Source: Polytrichum commune
Taxonomy: Eukaryota > Streptophyta > Polytrichopsida > Polytrichales > Polytrichaceae
Direction: 5' to 3'
Assembly: GCA_950295325.1 (NCBI GenBank)
Contig: OX485805.1
Location: 59,091,865 to 59,155,864, forward strand
Length of the DNA stretch: 64,000 nucleotides
The translations under genes and the position numbers were made by a program. Within the stretch, counting starts at the first letter, position 1, and every line of letters begins with the position of its first letter. Of the stretch, positions 42,701 through 56,900 are shown piece by piece. The notes below the pieces were generated by a model. The model saw nothing but the letters and a program-made list of their open reading frames with translations, was not told the origin of the DNA and searched no databases.

Positions 42701-45700
42701 CGACTCATGCTTTAAAATGTTTGGCCCTCACCTCGTGGACCCCGTCGAGGGCAACCCGAAATGGCCTTGCACTCGACGTTCGGACGTGGGTCGTAGTAGT
42801 TGCGAGCGGATGAAGTCATGACGTTGGGCGCTTCATCCATCCGTAGCGTGTGCGTATTCTATCGTCCCCACGACCGCTACGAGAAGTACGGGCACCTGTA
42901 AAATTGCGGCACGTGGCCTTCGGGGTTGGCGGTACGAGTGAAAGTAACTTTTAGGGTTCCGGTAAAATGAAACCCTAGCTTCTAGGGTTTGCAGTAAAGT
43001 ACACATATAGATTCTAGGGTTTCCAATAAAGTCGAAACCCTAAACCTACAGGGTTAACGGTAAAGTAATAGGGTAGCCTCTAGGGTTTACTGTGGCTTTT
43101 AGGGTTTGGTGTGCCTTCCGGGGTTCGCCGTACCTGGTGTTAGGGTTTACCGTAGCGTTCATGGTCAACGGTGACCAGTTGACTTTGACCCCGGGTTGAC
43201 TTGGACCTCGAGTTTAGGGTTTGACCTTGCGTTGACTATCGCTCGCCTTCGAGTTGACTTTTTGCCGTCGTTGACTTCGTGGGCCCCGTGTTGACTCTTC
43301 AGGGTTACATGCGTGTCCCCAAAAAATGAGCATATTTATTTTTGAGAGTTTTTGGCCCAGGCCCCCTTTATAAAGCAAGGCCTATCCTACGGTGCAAGAA
43401 AAAGCCCTACAAGTGTCTTCATTTGTGAGATATGACTAGTTTGACTTTTGGGGGGTGAGTTGACTTTTTCTACTCTTAGGTGATTGGGAATTTGGATATC
43501 GTCTTGCCTTCAGGAAGGACACGGTGAATGTAATGATGTCCTTGGATTTTTCATTCGAGTGAAATTGAGAAAGTTATGGCCTTTTGAAAAAGCGAATGTA
43601 AGGGGGCTAACTTTGCGAGATGAATGAATTTGGGTTATCCGAAGGTACCTACCCCCCCATTTTGAAGGGTTCTAAACACAATGGAGTAAAAAAAAGCCCT
43701 ACAAGTATCGCGAGTTGTGAGATTTTGAGGGGGTTGACTTTTTGACCACAAGAGTTGACTTTTTGACCACAAGAGTTGACTTTTTGCATGGTTACAAGGG
43801 CGTTCTTTCAGTTTGGGGGGTGGGAGTCTCGAGCCGAGGTTTTGGCTACCCCCCCATTCTCGACCCTCGCGATCGCGGTGGTGGAGCCGGAAACTGATAC
43901 ACGTTTTAGGGTTGGCGGATGCGGGGCCCGCAACGTCGCGGGCCCGCGAGACCCAAGTCTCGCGAGCGACTCATGCTTTAAAATGTTTGGCCCTCACCTC
44001 GTGGACCCCGTCGAGGGCAACCCGAAATGGCCTTGCACTCGACGTTCGGACGTGGGTCGTAGTAGTTGCGAGCGGATGAAGTCATGACGTTGGGCGCTTC
44101 ATCCATCCGTAGCGTGTGCGTATTCTATCGTCCCCACGACCGCTACGAGAAGTACGGGCACCTGTAAAATTGCGGCACGTGGCCTTCGGGGTTGGCGGTA
44201 CGAGTGAAAGTAACTTTTAGGGTTCCGGTAAAATGAAACCCTAGCTTCTAGGGTTTGCAGTAAAGTACACATATAGATTCTAGGGTTTCCAATAAAGTCG
44301 AAACCCTAAACCTACAGGGTTAACGGTAAAGTAATAGGGTAGCCTCTAGGGTTTACTGTGGCTTTTAGGGTTTGGTGTGCCTTCCGGGGTTCGCCGTACC
44401 TGGTGTTAGGGTTTACCGTAGCGTTCATGGTCAACGGTGACCAGTTGACTTTGACCCCGGGTTGACTTGGACCTCGAGTTTAGGGTTTGACCTTGCGTTG
44501 ACTATCGCTCGCCTTCGAGTTGACTTTTTGCCGTCGTTGACTTCGTGGGCCCCGTGTTGACTCTTCAGGGTTACATGCGTGTCCCCAAAAAATGAGCATA
44601 TTTATTTTTGAGAGTTTTTGGCCCAGGCCCCCTTTATAAAGCAAGGCCTATCCTACGGTGCAAGAAAAAGCCCTACAAGTGTCTTCATTTGTGAGATATG
44701 ACTAGTTTGACTTTTGGGGGGTGAGTTGACTTTTTCTACTCTTAGGTGATTGGGAATTTGGATATCGTCTTGCCTTCAGGAAGGACACGGTGAATGTAAT
44801 GATGTCCTTGGATTTTTCATTCGAGTGAAATTGAGAAAGTTATGGCCTTTTGAAAAAGCGAATGTAAGGGGGCTAACTTTGCGAGATGAATGAATTTGGG
44901 TTATCCGAAGGTACCTACCCCCCCATTTTGAAGGGTTCTAAACACAATGGAGTAAAAAAAAGCCCTACAAGTATCGCGAGTTGTGAGATTTTGAGGGGGT
45001 TGACTTTTTGACCACAAGAGTTGACTTTTTGACCACAAGAGTTGACTTTTTGCATGGTTACAAGGGCGTTCTTTCAGTTTGGGGGGTGGGAGTCTCGAGC
45101 CGAGGTTTTGGCTACCCCCCCATTCTCGACCCTCGCGATCGCGGTGGTGGAGCCGGAAACTGATACACGTTTTAGGGTTGGCGGATGCGGGGCCCGCAAC
45201 GTCGCGGGCCCGCGAGACCCAAGTCTCGCGAGCGACTCATGCTTTAAAATGTTTGGCCCTCACCTCGTGGACCCCGTCGAGGGCAACCCGAAATGGCCTT
45301 GCACTCGACGTTCGGACGTGGGTCGTAGTAGTTGCGAGCGGATGAAGTCATGACGTTGGGCGCTTCATCCATCCGTAGCGTGTGCGTATTCTATCGTCCC
45401 CACGACCGCTACGAGAAGTACGGGCACCTGTAAAATTGCGGCACGTGGCCTTCGGGGTTGGCGGTACGAGTGAAAGTAACTTTTAGGGTTCCGGTAAAAT
45501 GAAACCCTAGCTTCTAGGGTTTGCAGTAAAGTACACATATAGATTCTAGGGTTTCCAATAAAGTCGAAACCCTAAACCTACAGGGTTAACGGTAAAGTAA
45601 TAGGGTAGCCTCTAGGGTTTACTGTGGCTTTTAGGGTTTGGTGTGCCTTCCGGGGTTCGCCGTACCTGGTGTTAGGGTTTACCGTAGCGTTCATGGTCAA

Positions 45701-48700
45701 CGGTGACCAGTTGACTTTGACCCCGGGTTGACTTGGACCTCGAGTTTAGGGTTTGACCTTGCGTTGACTATCGCTCGCCTTCGAGTTGACTTTTTGCCGT
45801 CGTTGACTTCGTGGGCCCCGTGTTGACTCTTCAGGGTTACATGCGTGTCCCCAAAAAATGAGCATATTTATTTTTGAGAGTTTTTGGCCCAGGCCCCCTT
45901 TATAAAGCAAGGCCTATCCTACGGTGCAAGAAAAAGCCCTACAAGTGTCTTCATTTGTGAGATATGACTAGTTTGACTTTTGGGGGGTGAGTTGACTTTT
46001 TCTACTCTTAGGTGATTGGGAATTTGGATATCGTCTTGCCTTCAGGAAGGACACGGTGAATGTAATGATGTCCTTGGATTTTTCATTCGAGTGAAATTGA
46101 GAAAGTTATGGCCTTTTGAAAAAGCGAATGTAAGGGGGCTAACTTTGCGAGATGAATGAATTTGGGTTATCCGAAGGTACCTACCCCCCCATTTTGAAGG
46201 GTTCTAAACACAATGGAGTAAAAAAAAGCCCTACAAGTATCGCGAGTTGTGAGATTTTGAGGGGGTTGACTTTTTGACCACAAGAGTTGACTTTTTGACC
46301 ACAAGAGTTGACTTTTTGCATGGTTACAAGGGCGTTCTTTCAGTTTGGGGGGTGGGAGTCTCGAGCCGAGGTTTTGGCTACCCCCCCATTCTCGACCCTC
46401 GCGATCGCGGTGGTGGAGCCGGAAACTGATACACGTTTTAGGGTTGGCGGATGCGGGGCCCGCAACGTCGCGGGCCCGCGAGACCCAAGTCTCGCGAGCG
46501 ACTCATGCTTTAAAATGTTTGGCCCTCACCTCGTGGACCCCGTCGAGGGCAACCCGAAATGGCCTTGCACTCGACGTTCGGACGTGGGTCGTAGTAGTTG
46601 CGAGCGGATGAAGTCATGACGTTGGGCGCTTCATCCATCCGTAGCGTGTGCGTATTCTATCGTCCCCACGACCGCTACGAGAAGTACGGGCACCTGTAAA
46701 ATTGCGGCACGTGGCCTTCGGGGTTGGCGGTACGAGTGAAAGTAACTTTTAGGGTTCCGGTAAAATGAAACCCTAGCTTCTAGGGTTTGCAGTAAAGTAC
46801 ACATATAGATTCTAGGGTTTCCAATAAAGTCGAAACCCTAAACCTACAGGGTTAACGGTAAAGTAATAGGGTAGCCTCTAGGGTTTACTGTGGCTTTTAG
46901 GGTTTGGTGTGCCTTCCGGGGTTCGCCGTACCTGGTGTTAGGGTTTACCGTAGCGTTCATGGTCAACGGTGACCAGTTGACTTTGACCCCGGGTTGACTT
47001 GGACCTCGAGTTTAGGGTTTGACCTTGCGTTGACTATCGCTCGCCTTCGAGTTGACTTTTTGCCGTCGTTGACTTCGTGGGCCCCGTGTTGACTCTTCAG
47101 GGTTACATGCGTGTCCCCAAAAAATGAGCATATTTATTTTTGAGAGTTTTTGGCCCAGGCCCCCTTTATAAAGCAAGGCCTATCCTACGGTGCAAGAAAA
47201 AGCCCTACAAGTGTCTTCATTTGTGAGATATGACTAGTTTGACTTTTGGGGGGTGAGTTGACTTTTTCTACTCTTAGGTGATTGGGAATTTGGATATCGT
47301 CTTGCCTTCAGGAAGGACACGGTGAATGTAATGATGTCCTTGGATTTTTCATTCGAGTGAAATTGAGAAAGTTATGGCCTTTTGAAAAAGCGAATGTAAG
47401 GGGGCTAACTTTGCGAGATGAATGAATTTGGGTTATCCGAAGGTACCTACCCCCCCATTTTGAAGGGTTCTAAACACAATGGAGTAAAAAAAAGCCCTAC
47501 AAGTATCGCGAGTTGTGAGATTTTGAGGGGGTTGACTTTTTGACCACAAGAGTTGACTTTTTGACCACAAGAGTTGACTTTTTGCATGGTTACAAGGGCG
47601 TTCTTTCAGTTTGGGGGGTGGGAGTCTCGAGCCGAGGTTTTGGCTACCCCCCCATTCTCGACCCTCGCGATCGCGGTGGTGGAGCCGGAAACTGATACAC
47701 GTTTTAGGGTTGGCGGATGCGGGGCCCGCAACGTCGCGGGCCCGCGAGACCCAAGTCTCGCGAGCGACTCATGCTTTAAAATGTTTGGCCCTCACCTCGT
47801 GGACCCCGTCGAGGGCAACCCGAAATGGCCTTGCACTCGACGTTCGGACGTGGGTCGTAGTAGTTGCGAGCGGATGAAGTCATGACGTTGGGCGCTTCAT
47901 CCATCCGTAGCGTGTGCGTATTCTATCGTCCCCACGACCGCTACGAGAAGTACGGGCACCTGTAAAATTGCGGCACGTGGCCTTCGGGGTTGGCGGTACG
48001 AGTGAAAGTAACTTTTAGGGTTCCGGTAAAATGAAACCCTAGCTTCTAGGGTTTGCAGTAAAGTACACATATAGATTCTAGGGTTTCCAATAAAGTCGAA
48101 ACCCTAAACCTACAGGGTTAACGGTAAAGTAATAGGGTAGCCTCTAGGGTTTACTGTGGCTTTTAGGGTTTGGTGTGCCTTCCGGGGTTCGCCGTACCTG
48201 GTGTTAGGGTTTACCGTAGCGTTCATGGTCAACGGTGACCAGTTGACTTTGACCCCGGGTTGACTTGGACCTCGAGTTTAGGGTTTGACCTTGCGTTGAC
48301 TATCGCTCGCCTTCGAGTTGACTTTTTGCCGTCGTTGACTTCGTGGGCCCCGTGTTGACTCTTCAGGGTTACATGCGTGTCCCCAAAAAATGAGCATATT
48401 TATTTTTGAGAGTTTTTGGCCCAGGCCCCCTTTATAAAGCAAGGCCTATCCTACGGTGCAAGAAAAAGCCCTACAAGTGTCTTCATTTGTGAGATATGAC
48501 TAGTTTGACTTTTGGGGGGTGAGTTGACTTTTTCTACTCTTAGGTGATTGGGAATTTGGATATCGTCTTGCCTTCAGGAAGGACACGGTGAATGTAATGA
48601 TGTCCTTGGATTTTTCATTCGAGTGAAATTGAGAAAGTTATGGCCTTTTGAAAAAGCGAATGTAAGGGGGCTAACTTTGCGAGATGAATGAATTTGGGTT

Positions 48701-51700
48701 ATCCGAAGGTACCTACCCCCCCATTTTGAAGGGTTCTAAACACAATGGAGTAAAAAAAAGCCCTACAAGTATCGCGAGTTGTGAGATTTTGAGGGGGTTG
48801 ACTTTTTGACCACAAGAGTTGACTTTTTGACCACAAGAGTTGACTTTTTGCATGGTTACAAGGGCGTTCTTTCAGTTTGGGGGGTGGGAGTCTCGAGCCG
48901 AGGTTTTGGCTACCCCCCCATTCTCGACCCTCGCGATCGCGGTGGTGGAGCCGGAAACTGATACACGTTTTAGGGTTGGCGGATGCGGGGCCCGCAACGT
49001 CGCGGGCCCGCGAGACCCAAGTCTCGCGAGCGACTCATGCTTTAAAATGTTTGGCCCTCACCTCGTGGACCCCGTCGAGGGCAACCCGAAATGGCCTTGC
49101 ACTCGACGTTCGGACGTGGGTCGTAGTAGTTGCGAGCGGATGAAGTCATGACGTTGGGCGCTTCATCCATCCGTAGCGTGTGCGTATTCTATCGTCCCCA
49201 CGACCGCTACGAGAAGTACGGGCACCTGTAAAATTGCGGCACGTGGCCTTCGGGGTTGGCGGTACGAGTGAAAGTAACTTTTAGGGTTCCGGTAAAATGA
49301 AACCCTAGCTTCTAGGGTTTGCAGTAAAGTACACATATAGATTCTAGGGTTTCCAATAAAGTCGAAACCCTAAACCTACAGGGTTAACGGTAAAGTAATA
49401 GGGTAGCCTCTAGGGTTTACTGTGGCTTTTAGGGTTTGGTGTGCCTTCCGGGGTTCGCCGTACCTGGTGTTAGGGTTTACCGTAGCGTTCATGGTCAACG
49501 GTGACCAGTTGACTTTGACCCCGGGTTGACTTGGACCTCGAGTTTAGGGTTTGACCTTGCGTTGACTATCGCTCGCCTTCGAGTTGACTTTTTGCCGTCG
49601 TTGACTTCGTGGGCCCCGTGTTGACTCTTCAGGGTTACATGCGTGTCCCCAAAAAATGAGCATATTTATTTTTGAGAGTTTTTGGCCCAGGCCCCCTTTA
49701 TAAAGCAAGGCCTATCCTACGGTGCAAGAAAAAGCCCTACAAGTGTCTTCATTTGTGAGATATGACTAGTTTGACTTTTGGGGGGTGAGTTGACTTTTTC
49801 TACTCTTAGGTGATTGGGAATTTGGATATCGTCTTGCCTTCAGGAAGGACACGGTGAATGTAATGATGTCCTTGGATTTTTCATTCGAGTGAAATTGAGA
49901 AAGTTATGGCCTTTTGAAAAAGCGAATGTAAGGGGGCTAACTTTGCGAGATGAATGAATTTGGGTTATCCGAAGGTACCTACCCCCCCATTTTGAAGGGT
50001 TCTAAACACAATGGAGTAAAAAAAAGCCCTACAAGTATCGCGAGTTGTGAGATTTTGAGGGGGTTGACTTTTTGACCACAAGAGTTGACTTTTTGACCAC
50101 AAGAGTTGACTTTTTGCATGGTTACAAGGGCGTTCTTTCAGTTTGGGGGGTGGGAGTCTCGAGCCGAGGTTTTGGCTACCCCCCCATTCTCGACCCTCGC
50201 GATCGCGGTGGTGGAGCCGGAAACTGATACACGTTTTAGGGTTGGCGGATGCGGGGCCCGCAACGTCGCGGGCCCGCGAGACCCAAGTCTCGCGAGCGAC
50301 TCATGCTTTAAAATGTTTGGCCCTCACCTCGTGGACCCCGTCGAGGGCAACCCGAAATGGCCTTGCACTCGACGTTCGGACGTGGGTCGTAGTAGTTGCG
50401 AGCGGATGAAGTCATGACGTTGGGCGCTTCATCCATCCGTAGCGTGTGCGTATTCTATCGTCCCCACGACCGCTACGAGAAGTACGGGCACCTGTAAAAT
50501 TGCGGCACGTGGCCTTCGGGGTTGGCGGTACGAGTGAAAGTAACTTTTAGGGTTCCGGTAAAATGAAACCCTAGCTTCTAGGGTTTGCAGTAAAGTACAC
50601 ATATAGATTCTAGGGTTTCCAATAAAGTCGAAACCCTAAACCTACAGGGTTAACGGTAAAGTAATAGGGTAGCCTCTAGGGTTTACTGTGGCTTTTAGGG
50701 TTTGGTGTGCCTTCCGGGGTTCGCCGTACCTGGTGTTAGGGTTTACCGTAGCGTTCATGGTCAACGGTGACCAGTTGACTTTGACCCCGGGTTGACTTGG
50801 ACCTCGAGTTTAGGGTTTGACCTTGCGTTGACTATCGCTCGCCTTCGAGTTGACTTTTTGCCGTCGTTGACTTCGTGGGCCCCGTGTTGACTCTTCAGGG
50901 TTACATGCGTGTCCCCAAAAAATGAGCATATTTATTTTTGAGAGTTTTTGGCCCAGGCCCCCTTTATAAAGCAAGGCCTATCCTACGGTGCAAGAAAAAG
51001 CCCTACAAGTGTCTTCATTTGTGAGATATGACTAGTTTGACTTTTGGGGGGTGAGTTGACTTTTTCTACTCTTAGGTGATTGGGAATTTGGATATCGTCT
51101 TGCCTTCAGGAAGGACACGGTGAATGTAATGATGTCCTTGGATTTTTCATTCGAGTGAAATTGAGAAAGTTATGGCCTTTTGAAAAAGCGAATGTAAGGG
51201 GGCTAACTTTGCGAGATGAATGAATTTGGGTTATCCGAAGGTACCTACCCCCCCATTTTGAAGGGTTCTAAACACAATGGAGTAAAAAAAAGCCCTACAA
51301 GTATCGCGAGTTGTGAGATTTTGAGGGGGTTGACTTTTTGACCACAAGAGTTGACTTTTTGACCACAAGAGTTGACTTTTTGCATGGTTACAAGGGCGTT
51401 CTTTCAGTTTGGGGGGTGGGAGTCTCGAGCCGAGGTTTTGGCTACCCCCCCATTCTCGACCCTCGCGATCGCGGTGGTGGAGCCGGAAACTGATACACGT
51501 TTTAGGGTTGGCGGATGCGGGGCCCGCAACGTCGCGGGCCCGCGAGACCCAAGTCTCGCGAGCGACTCATGCTTTAAAATGTTTGGCCCTCACCTCGTGG
51601 ACCCCGTCGAGGGCAACCCGAAATGGCCTTGCACTCGACGTTCGGACGTGGGTCGTAGTAGTTGCGAGCGGATGAAGTCATGACGTTGGGCGCTTCATCC

Positions 51701-52655
51701 ATCCGTAGCGTGTGCGTATTCTATCGTCCCCACGACCGCTACGAGAAGTACGGGCACCTGTAAAATTGCGGCACGTGGCCTTCGGGGTTGGCGGTACGAG
51801 TGAAAGTAACTTTTAGGGTTCCGGTAAAATGAAACCCTAGCTTCTAGGGTTTGCAGTAAAGTACACATATAGATTCTAGGGTTTCCAATAAAGTCGAAAC
51901 CCTAAACCTACAGGGTTAACGGTAAAGTAATAGGGTAGCCTCTAGGGTTTACTGTGGCTTTTAGGGTTTGGTGTGCCTTCCGGGGTTCGCCGTACCTGGT
52001 GTTAGGGTTTACCGTAGCGTTCATGGTCAACGGTGACCAGTTGACTTTGACCCCGGGTTGACTTGGACCTCGAGTTTAGGGTTTGACCTTGCGTTGACTA
52101 TCGCTCGCCTTCGAGTTGACTTTTTGCCGTCGTTGACTTCGTGGGCCCCGTGTTGACTCTTCAGGGTTACATGCGTGTCCCCAAAAAATGAGCATATTTA
52201 TTTTTGAGAGTTTTTGGCCCAGGCCCCCTTTATAAAGCAAGGCCTATCCTACGGTGCAAGAAAAAGCCCTACAAGTGTCTTCATTTGTGAGATATGACTA
52301 GTTTGACTTTTGGGGGGTGAGTTGACTTTTTCTACTCTTAGGTGATTGGGAATTTGGATATCGTCTTGCCTTCAGGAAGGACACGGTGAATGTAATGATG
52401 TCCTTGGATTTTTCATTCGAGTGAAATTGAGAAAGTTATGGCCTTTTGAAAAAGCGAATGTAAGGGGGCTAACTTTGCGAGATGAATGAATTTGGGTTAT
52501 CCGAAGGTACCTACCCCCCCATTTTGAAGGGTTCTAAACACAATGGAGTAAAAAAAAGCCCTACAAGTATCGCGAGTTGTGAGATTTTGAGGGGGTTGAC
52601 TTTTTGACCACAAGAGTTGACTTTTTGACCACAAGAGTTGACTTTTTGCATGGTT

Positions 52656-53900
52656 ACAAGGGCGTTCTTTCAGTTTGGGGGGTGGGAGTCTCGAGCCGAG
52701 GTTTTGGCTACCCCCCCATTCTCGACCCTCGCGATCGCGGTGGTGGAGCCGGAAACTGATACACGTTTTAGGGTTGGCGGATGCGGGGCCCGCAACGTCG
52801 CGGGCCCGCGAGACCCAAGTCTCGCGAGCGACTCATGCTTTAAAATGTTTGGCCCTCACCTCGTGGACCCCGTCGAGGGCAACCCGAAATGGCCTTGCAC
52901 TCGACGTTCGGACGTGGGTCGTAGTAGTTGCGAGCGGATGAAGTCATGACGTTGGGCGCTTCATCCATCCGTAGCGTGTGCGTATTCTATCGTCCCCACG
53001 ACCGCTACGAGAAGTACGGGCACCTGTAAAATTGCGGCACGTGGCCTTCGGGGTTGGCGGTACGAGTGAAAGTAACTTTTAGGGTTCCGGTAAAATGAAA
53101 CCCTAGCTTCTAGGGTTTGCAGTAAAGTACACATATAGATTCTAGGGTTTCCAATAAAGTCGAAACCCTAAACCTACAGGGTTAACGGTAAAGTAATAGG
53201 GTAGCCTCTAGGGTTTACTGTGGCTTTTAGGGTTTGGTGTGCCTTCCGGGGTTCGCCGTACCTGGTGTTAGGGTTTACCGTAGCGTTCATGGTCAACGGT
53301 GACCAGTTGACTTTGACCCCGGGTTGACTTGGACCTCGAGTTTAGGGTTTGACCTTGCGTTGACTATCGCTCGCCTTCGAGTTGACTTTTTGCCGTCGTT
53401 GACTTCGTGGGCCCCGTGTTGACTCTTCAGGGTTACATGCGTGTCCCCAAAAAATGAGCATATTTATTTTTGAGAGTTTTTGGCCCAGGCCCCCTTTATA
53501 AAGCAAGGCCTATCCTACGGTGCAAGAAAAAGCCCTACAAGTGTCTTCATTTGTGAGATATGACTAGTTTGACTTTTGGGGGGTGAGTTGACTTTTTCTA
53601 CTCTTAGGTGATTGGGAATTTGGATATCGTCTTGCCTTCAGGAAGGACACGGTGAATGTAATGATGTCCTTGGATTTTTCATTCGAGTGAAATTGAGAAA
53701 GTTATGGCCTTTTGAAAAAGCGAATGTAAGGGGGCTAACTTTGCGAGATGAATGAATTTGGGTTATCCGAAGGTACCTACCCCCCCATTTTGAAGGGTTC
53801 TAAACACAATGGAGTAAAAAAAAGCCCTACAAGTATCGCGAGTTGTGAGATTTTGAGGGGGTTGACTTTTTGACCACAAGAGTTGACTTTTTGCATGGTT
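52656..53900 (+). repeat. Short 1,245-bp monomer (minus one 21-bp subrepeat)
   Basis: This monomer has only one GTTGACTTTTTGACCACAAGA unit before the final GTTGACTTTTTG (about 53870-53893); all others have two. The next monomers return to 1,266 bp. It is the only length variant among the 33 and so gives a landmark inside the array. Confidence 0.95.
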
Positions 53901-56900
53901 ACAAGGGCGTTCTTTCAGTTTGGGGGGTGGGAGTCTCGAGCCGAGGTTTTGGCTACCCCCCCATTCTCGACCCTCGCGATCGCGGTGGTGGAGCCGGAAA
54001 CTGATACACGTTTTAGGGTTGGCGGATGCGGGGCCCGCAACGTCGCGGGCCCGCGAGACCCAAGTCTCGCGAGCGACTCATGCTTTAAAATGTTTGGCCC
54101 TCACCTCGTGGACCCCGTCGAGGGCAACCCGAAATGGCCTTGCACTCGACGTTCGGACGTGGGTCGTAGTAGTTGCGAGCGGATGAAGTCATGACGTTGG
54201 GCGCTTCATCCATCCGTAGCGTGTGCGTATTCTATCGTCCCCACGACCGCTACGAGAAGTACGGGCACCTGTAAAATTGCGGCACGTGGCCTTCGGGGTT
54301 GGCGGTACGAGTGAAAGTAACTTTTAGGGTTCCGGTAAAATGAAACCCTAGCTTCTAGGGTTTGCAGTAAAGTACACATATAGATTCTAGGGTTTCCAAT
54401 AAAGTCGAAACCCTAAACCTACAGGGTTAACGGTAAAGTAATAGGGTAGCCTCTAGGGTTTACTGTGGCTTTTAGGGTTTGGTGTGCCTTCCGGGGTTCG
54501 CCGTACCTGGTGTTAGGGTTTACCGTAGCGTTCATGGTCAACGGTGACCAGTTGACTTTGACCCCGGGTTGACTTGGACCTCGAGTTTAGGGTTTGACCT
54601 TGCGTTGACTATCGCTCGCCTTCGAGTTGACTTTTTGCCGTCGTTGACTTCGTGGGCCCCGTGTTGACTCTTCAGGGTTACATGCGTGTCCCCAAAAAAT
54701 GAGCATATTTATTTTTGAGAGTTTTTGGCCCAGGCCCCCTTTATAAAGCAAGGCCTATCCTACGGTGCAAGAAAAAGCCCTACAAGTGTCTTCATTTGTG
54801 AGATATGACTAGTTTGACTTTTGGGGGGTGAGTTGACTTTTTCTACTCTTAGGTGATTGGGAATTTGGATATCGTCTTGCCTTCAGGAAGGACACGGTGA
54901 ATGTAATGATGTCCTTGGATTTTTCATTCGAGTGAAATTGAGAAAGTTATGGCCTTTTGAAAAAGCGAATGTAAGGGGGCTAACTTTGCGAGATGAATGA
55001 ATTTGGGTTATCCGAAGGTACCTACCCCCCCATTTTGAAGGGTTCTAAACACAATGGAGTAAAAAAAAGCCCTACAAGTATCGCGAGTTGTGAGATTTTG
55101 AGGGGGTTGACTTTTTGACCACAAGAGTTGACTTTTTGACCACAAGAGTTGACTTTTTGCATGGTTACAAGGGCGTTCTTTCAGTTTGGGGGGTGGGAGT
55201 CTCGAGCCGAGGTTTTGGCTACCCCCCCATTCTCGACCCTCGCGATCGCGGTGGTGGAGCCGGAAACTGATACACGTTTTAGGGTTGGCGGATGCGGGGC
55301 CCGCAACGTCGCGGGCCCGCGAGACCCAAGTCTCGCGAGCGACTCATGCTTTAAAATGTTTGGCCCTCACCTCGTGGACCCCGTCGAGGGCAACCCGAAA
55401 TGGCCTTGCACTCGACGTTCGGACGTGGGTCGTAGTAGTTGCGAGCGGATGAAGTCATGACGTTGGGCGCTTCATCCATCCGTAGCGTGTGCGTATTCTA
55501 TCGTCCCCACGACCGCTACGAGAAGTACGGGCACCTGTAAAATTGCGGCACGTGGCCTTCGGGGTTGGCGGTACGAGTGAAAGTAACTTTTAGGGTTCCG
55601 GTAAAATGAAACCCTAGCTTCTAGGGTTTGCAGTAAAGTACACATATAGATTCTAGGGTTTCCAATAAAGTCGAAACCCTAAACCTACAGGGTTAACGGT
55701 AAAGTAATAGGGTAGCCTCTAGGGTTTACTGTGGCTTTTAGGGTTTGGTGTGCCTTCCGGGGTTCGCCGTACCTGGTGTTAGGGTTTACCGTAGCGTTCA
55801 TGGTCAACGGTGACCAGTTGACTTTGACCCCGGGTTGACTTGGACCTCGAGTTTAGGGTTTGACCTTGCGTTGACTATCGCTCGCCTTCGAGTTGACTTT
55901 TTGCCGTCGTTGACTTCGTGGGCCCCGTGTTGACTCTTCAGGGTTACATGCGTGTCCCCAAAAAATGAGCATATTTATTTTTGAGAGTTTTTGGCCCAGG
56001 CCCCCTTTATAAAGCAAGGCCTATCCTACGGTGCAAGAAAAAGCCCTACAAGTGTCTTCATTTGTGAGATATGACTAGTTTGACTTTTGGGGGGTGAGTT
56101 GACTTTTTCTACTCTTAGGTGATTGGGAATTTGGATATCGTCTTGCCTTCAGGAAGGACACGGTGAATGTAATGATGTCCTTGGATTTTTCATTCGAGTG
56201 AAATTGAGAAAGTTATGGCCTTTTGAAAAAGCGAATGTAAGGGGGCTAACTTTGCGAGATGAATGAATTTGGGTTATCCGAAGGTACCTACCCCCCCATT
56301 TTGAAGGGTTCTAAACACAATGGAGTAAAAAAAAGCCCTACAAGTATCGCGAGTTGTGAGATTTTGAGGGGGTTGACTTTTTGACCACAAGAGTTGACTT
56401 TTTGACCACAAGAGTTGACTTTTTGCATGGTTACAAGGGCGTTCTTTCAGTTTGGGGGGTGGGAGTCTCGAGCCGAGGTTTTGGCTACCCCCCCATTCTC
56501 GACCCTCGCGATCGCGGTGGTGGAGCCGGAAACTGATACACGTTTTAGGGTTGGCGGATGCGGGGCCCGCAACGTCGCGGGCCCGCGAGACCCAAGTCTC
56601 GCGAGCGACTCATGCTTTAAAATGTTTGGCCCTCACCTCGTGGACCCCGTCGAGGGCAACCCGAAATGGCCTTGCACTCGACGTTCGGACGTGGGTCGTA
56701 GTAGTTGCGAGCGGATGAAGTCATGACGTTGGGCGCTTCATCCATCCGTAGCGTGTGCGTATTCTATCGTCCCCACGACCGCTACGAGAAGTACGGGCAC
56801 CTGTAAAATTGCGGCACGTGGCCTTCGGGGTTGGCGGTACGAGTGAAAGTAACTTTTAGGGTTCCGGTAAAATGAAACCCTAGCTTCTAGGGTTTGCAGT

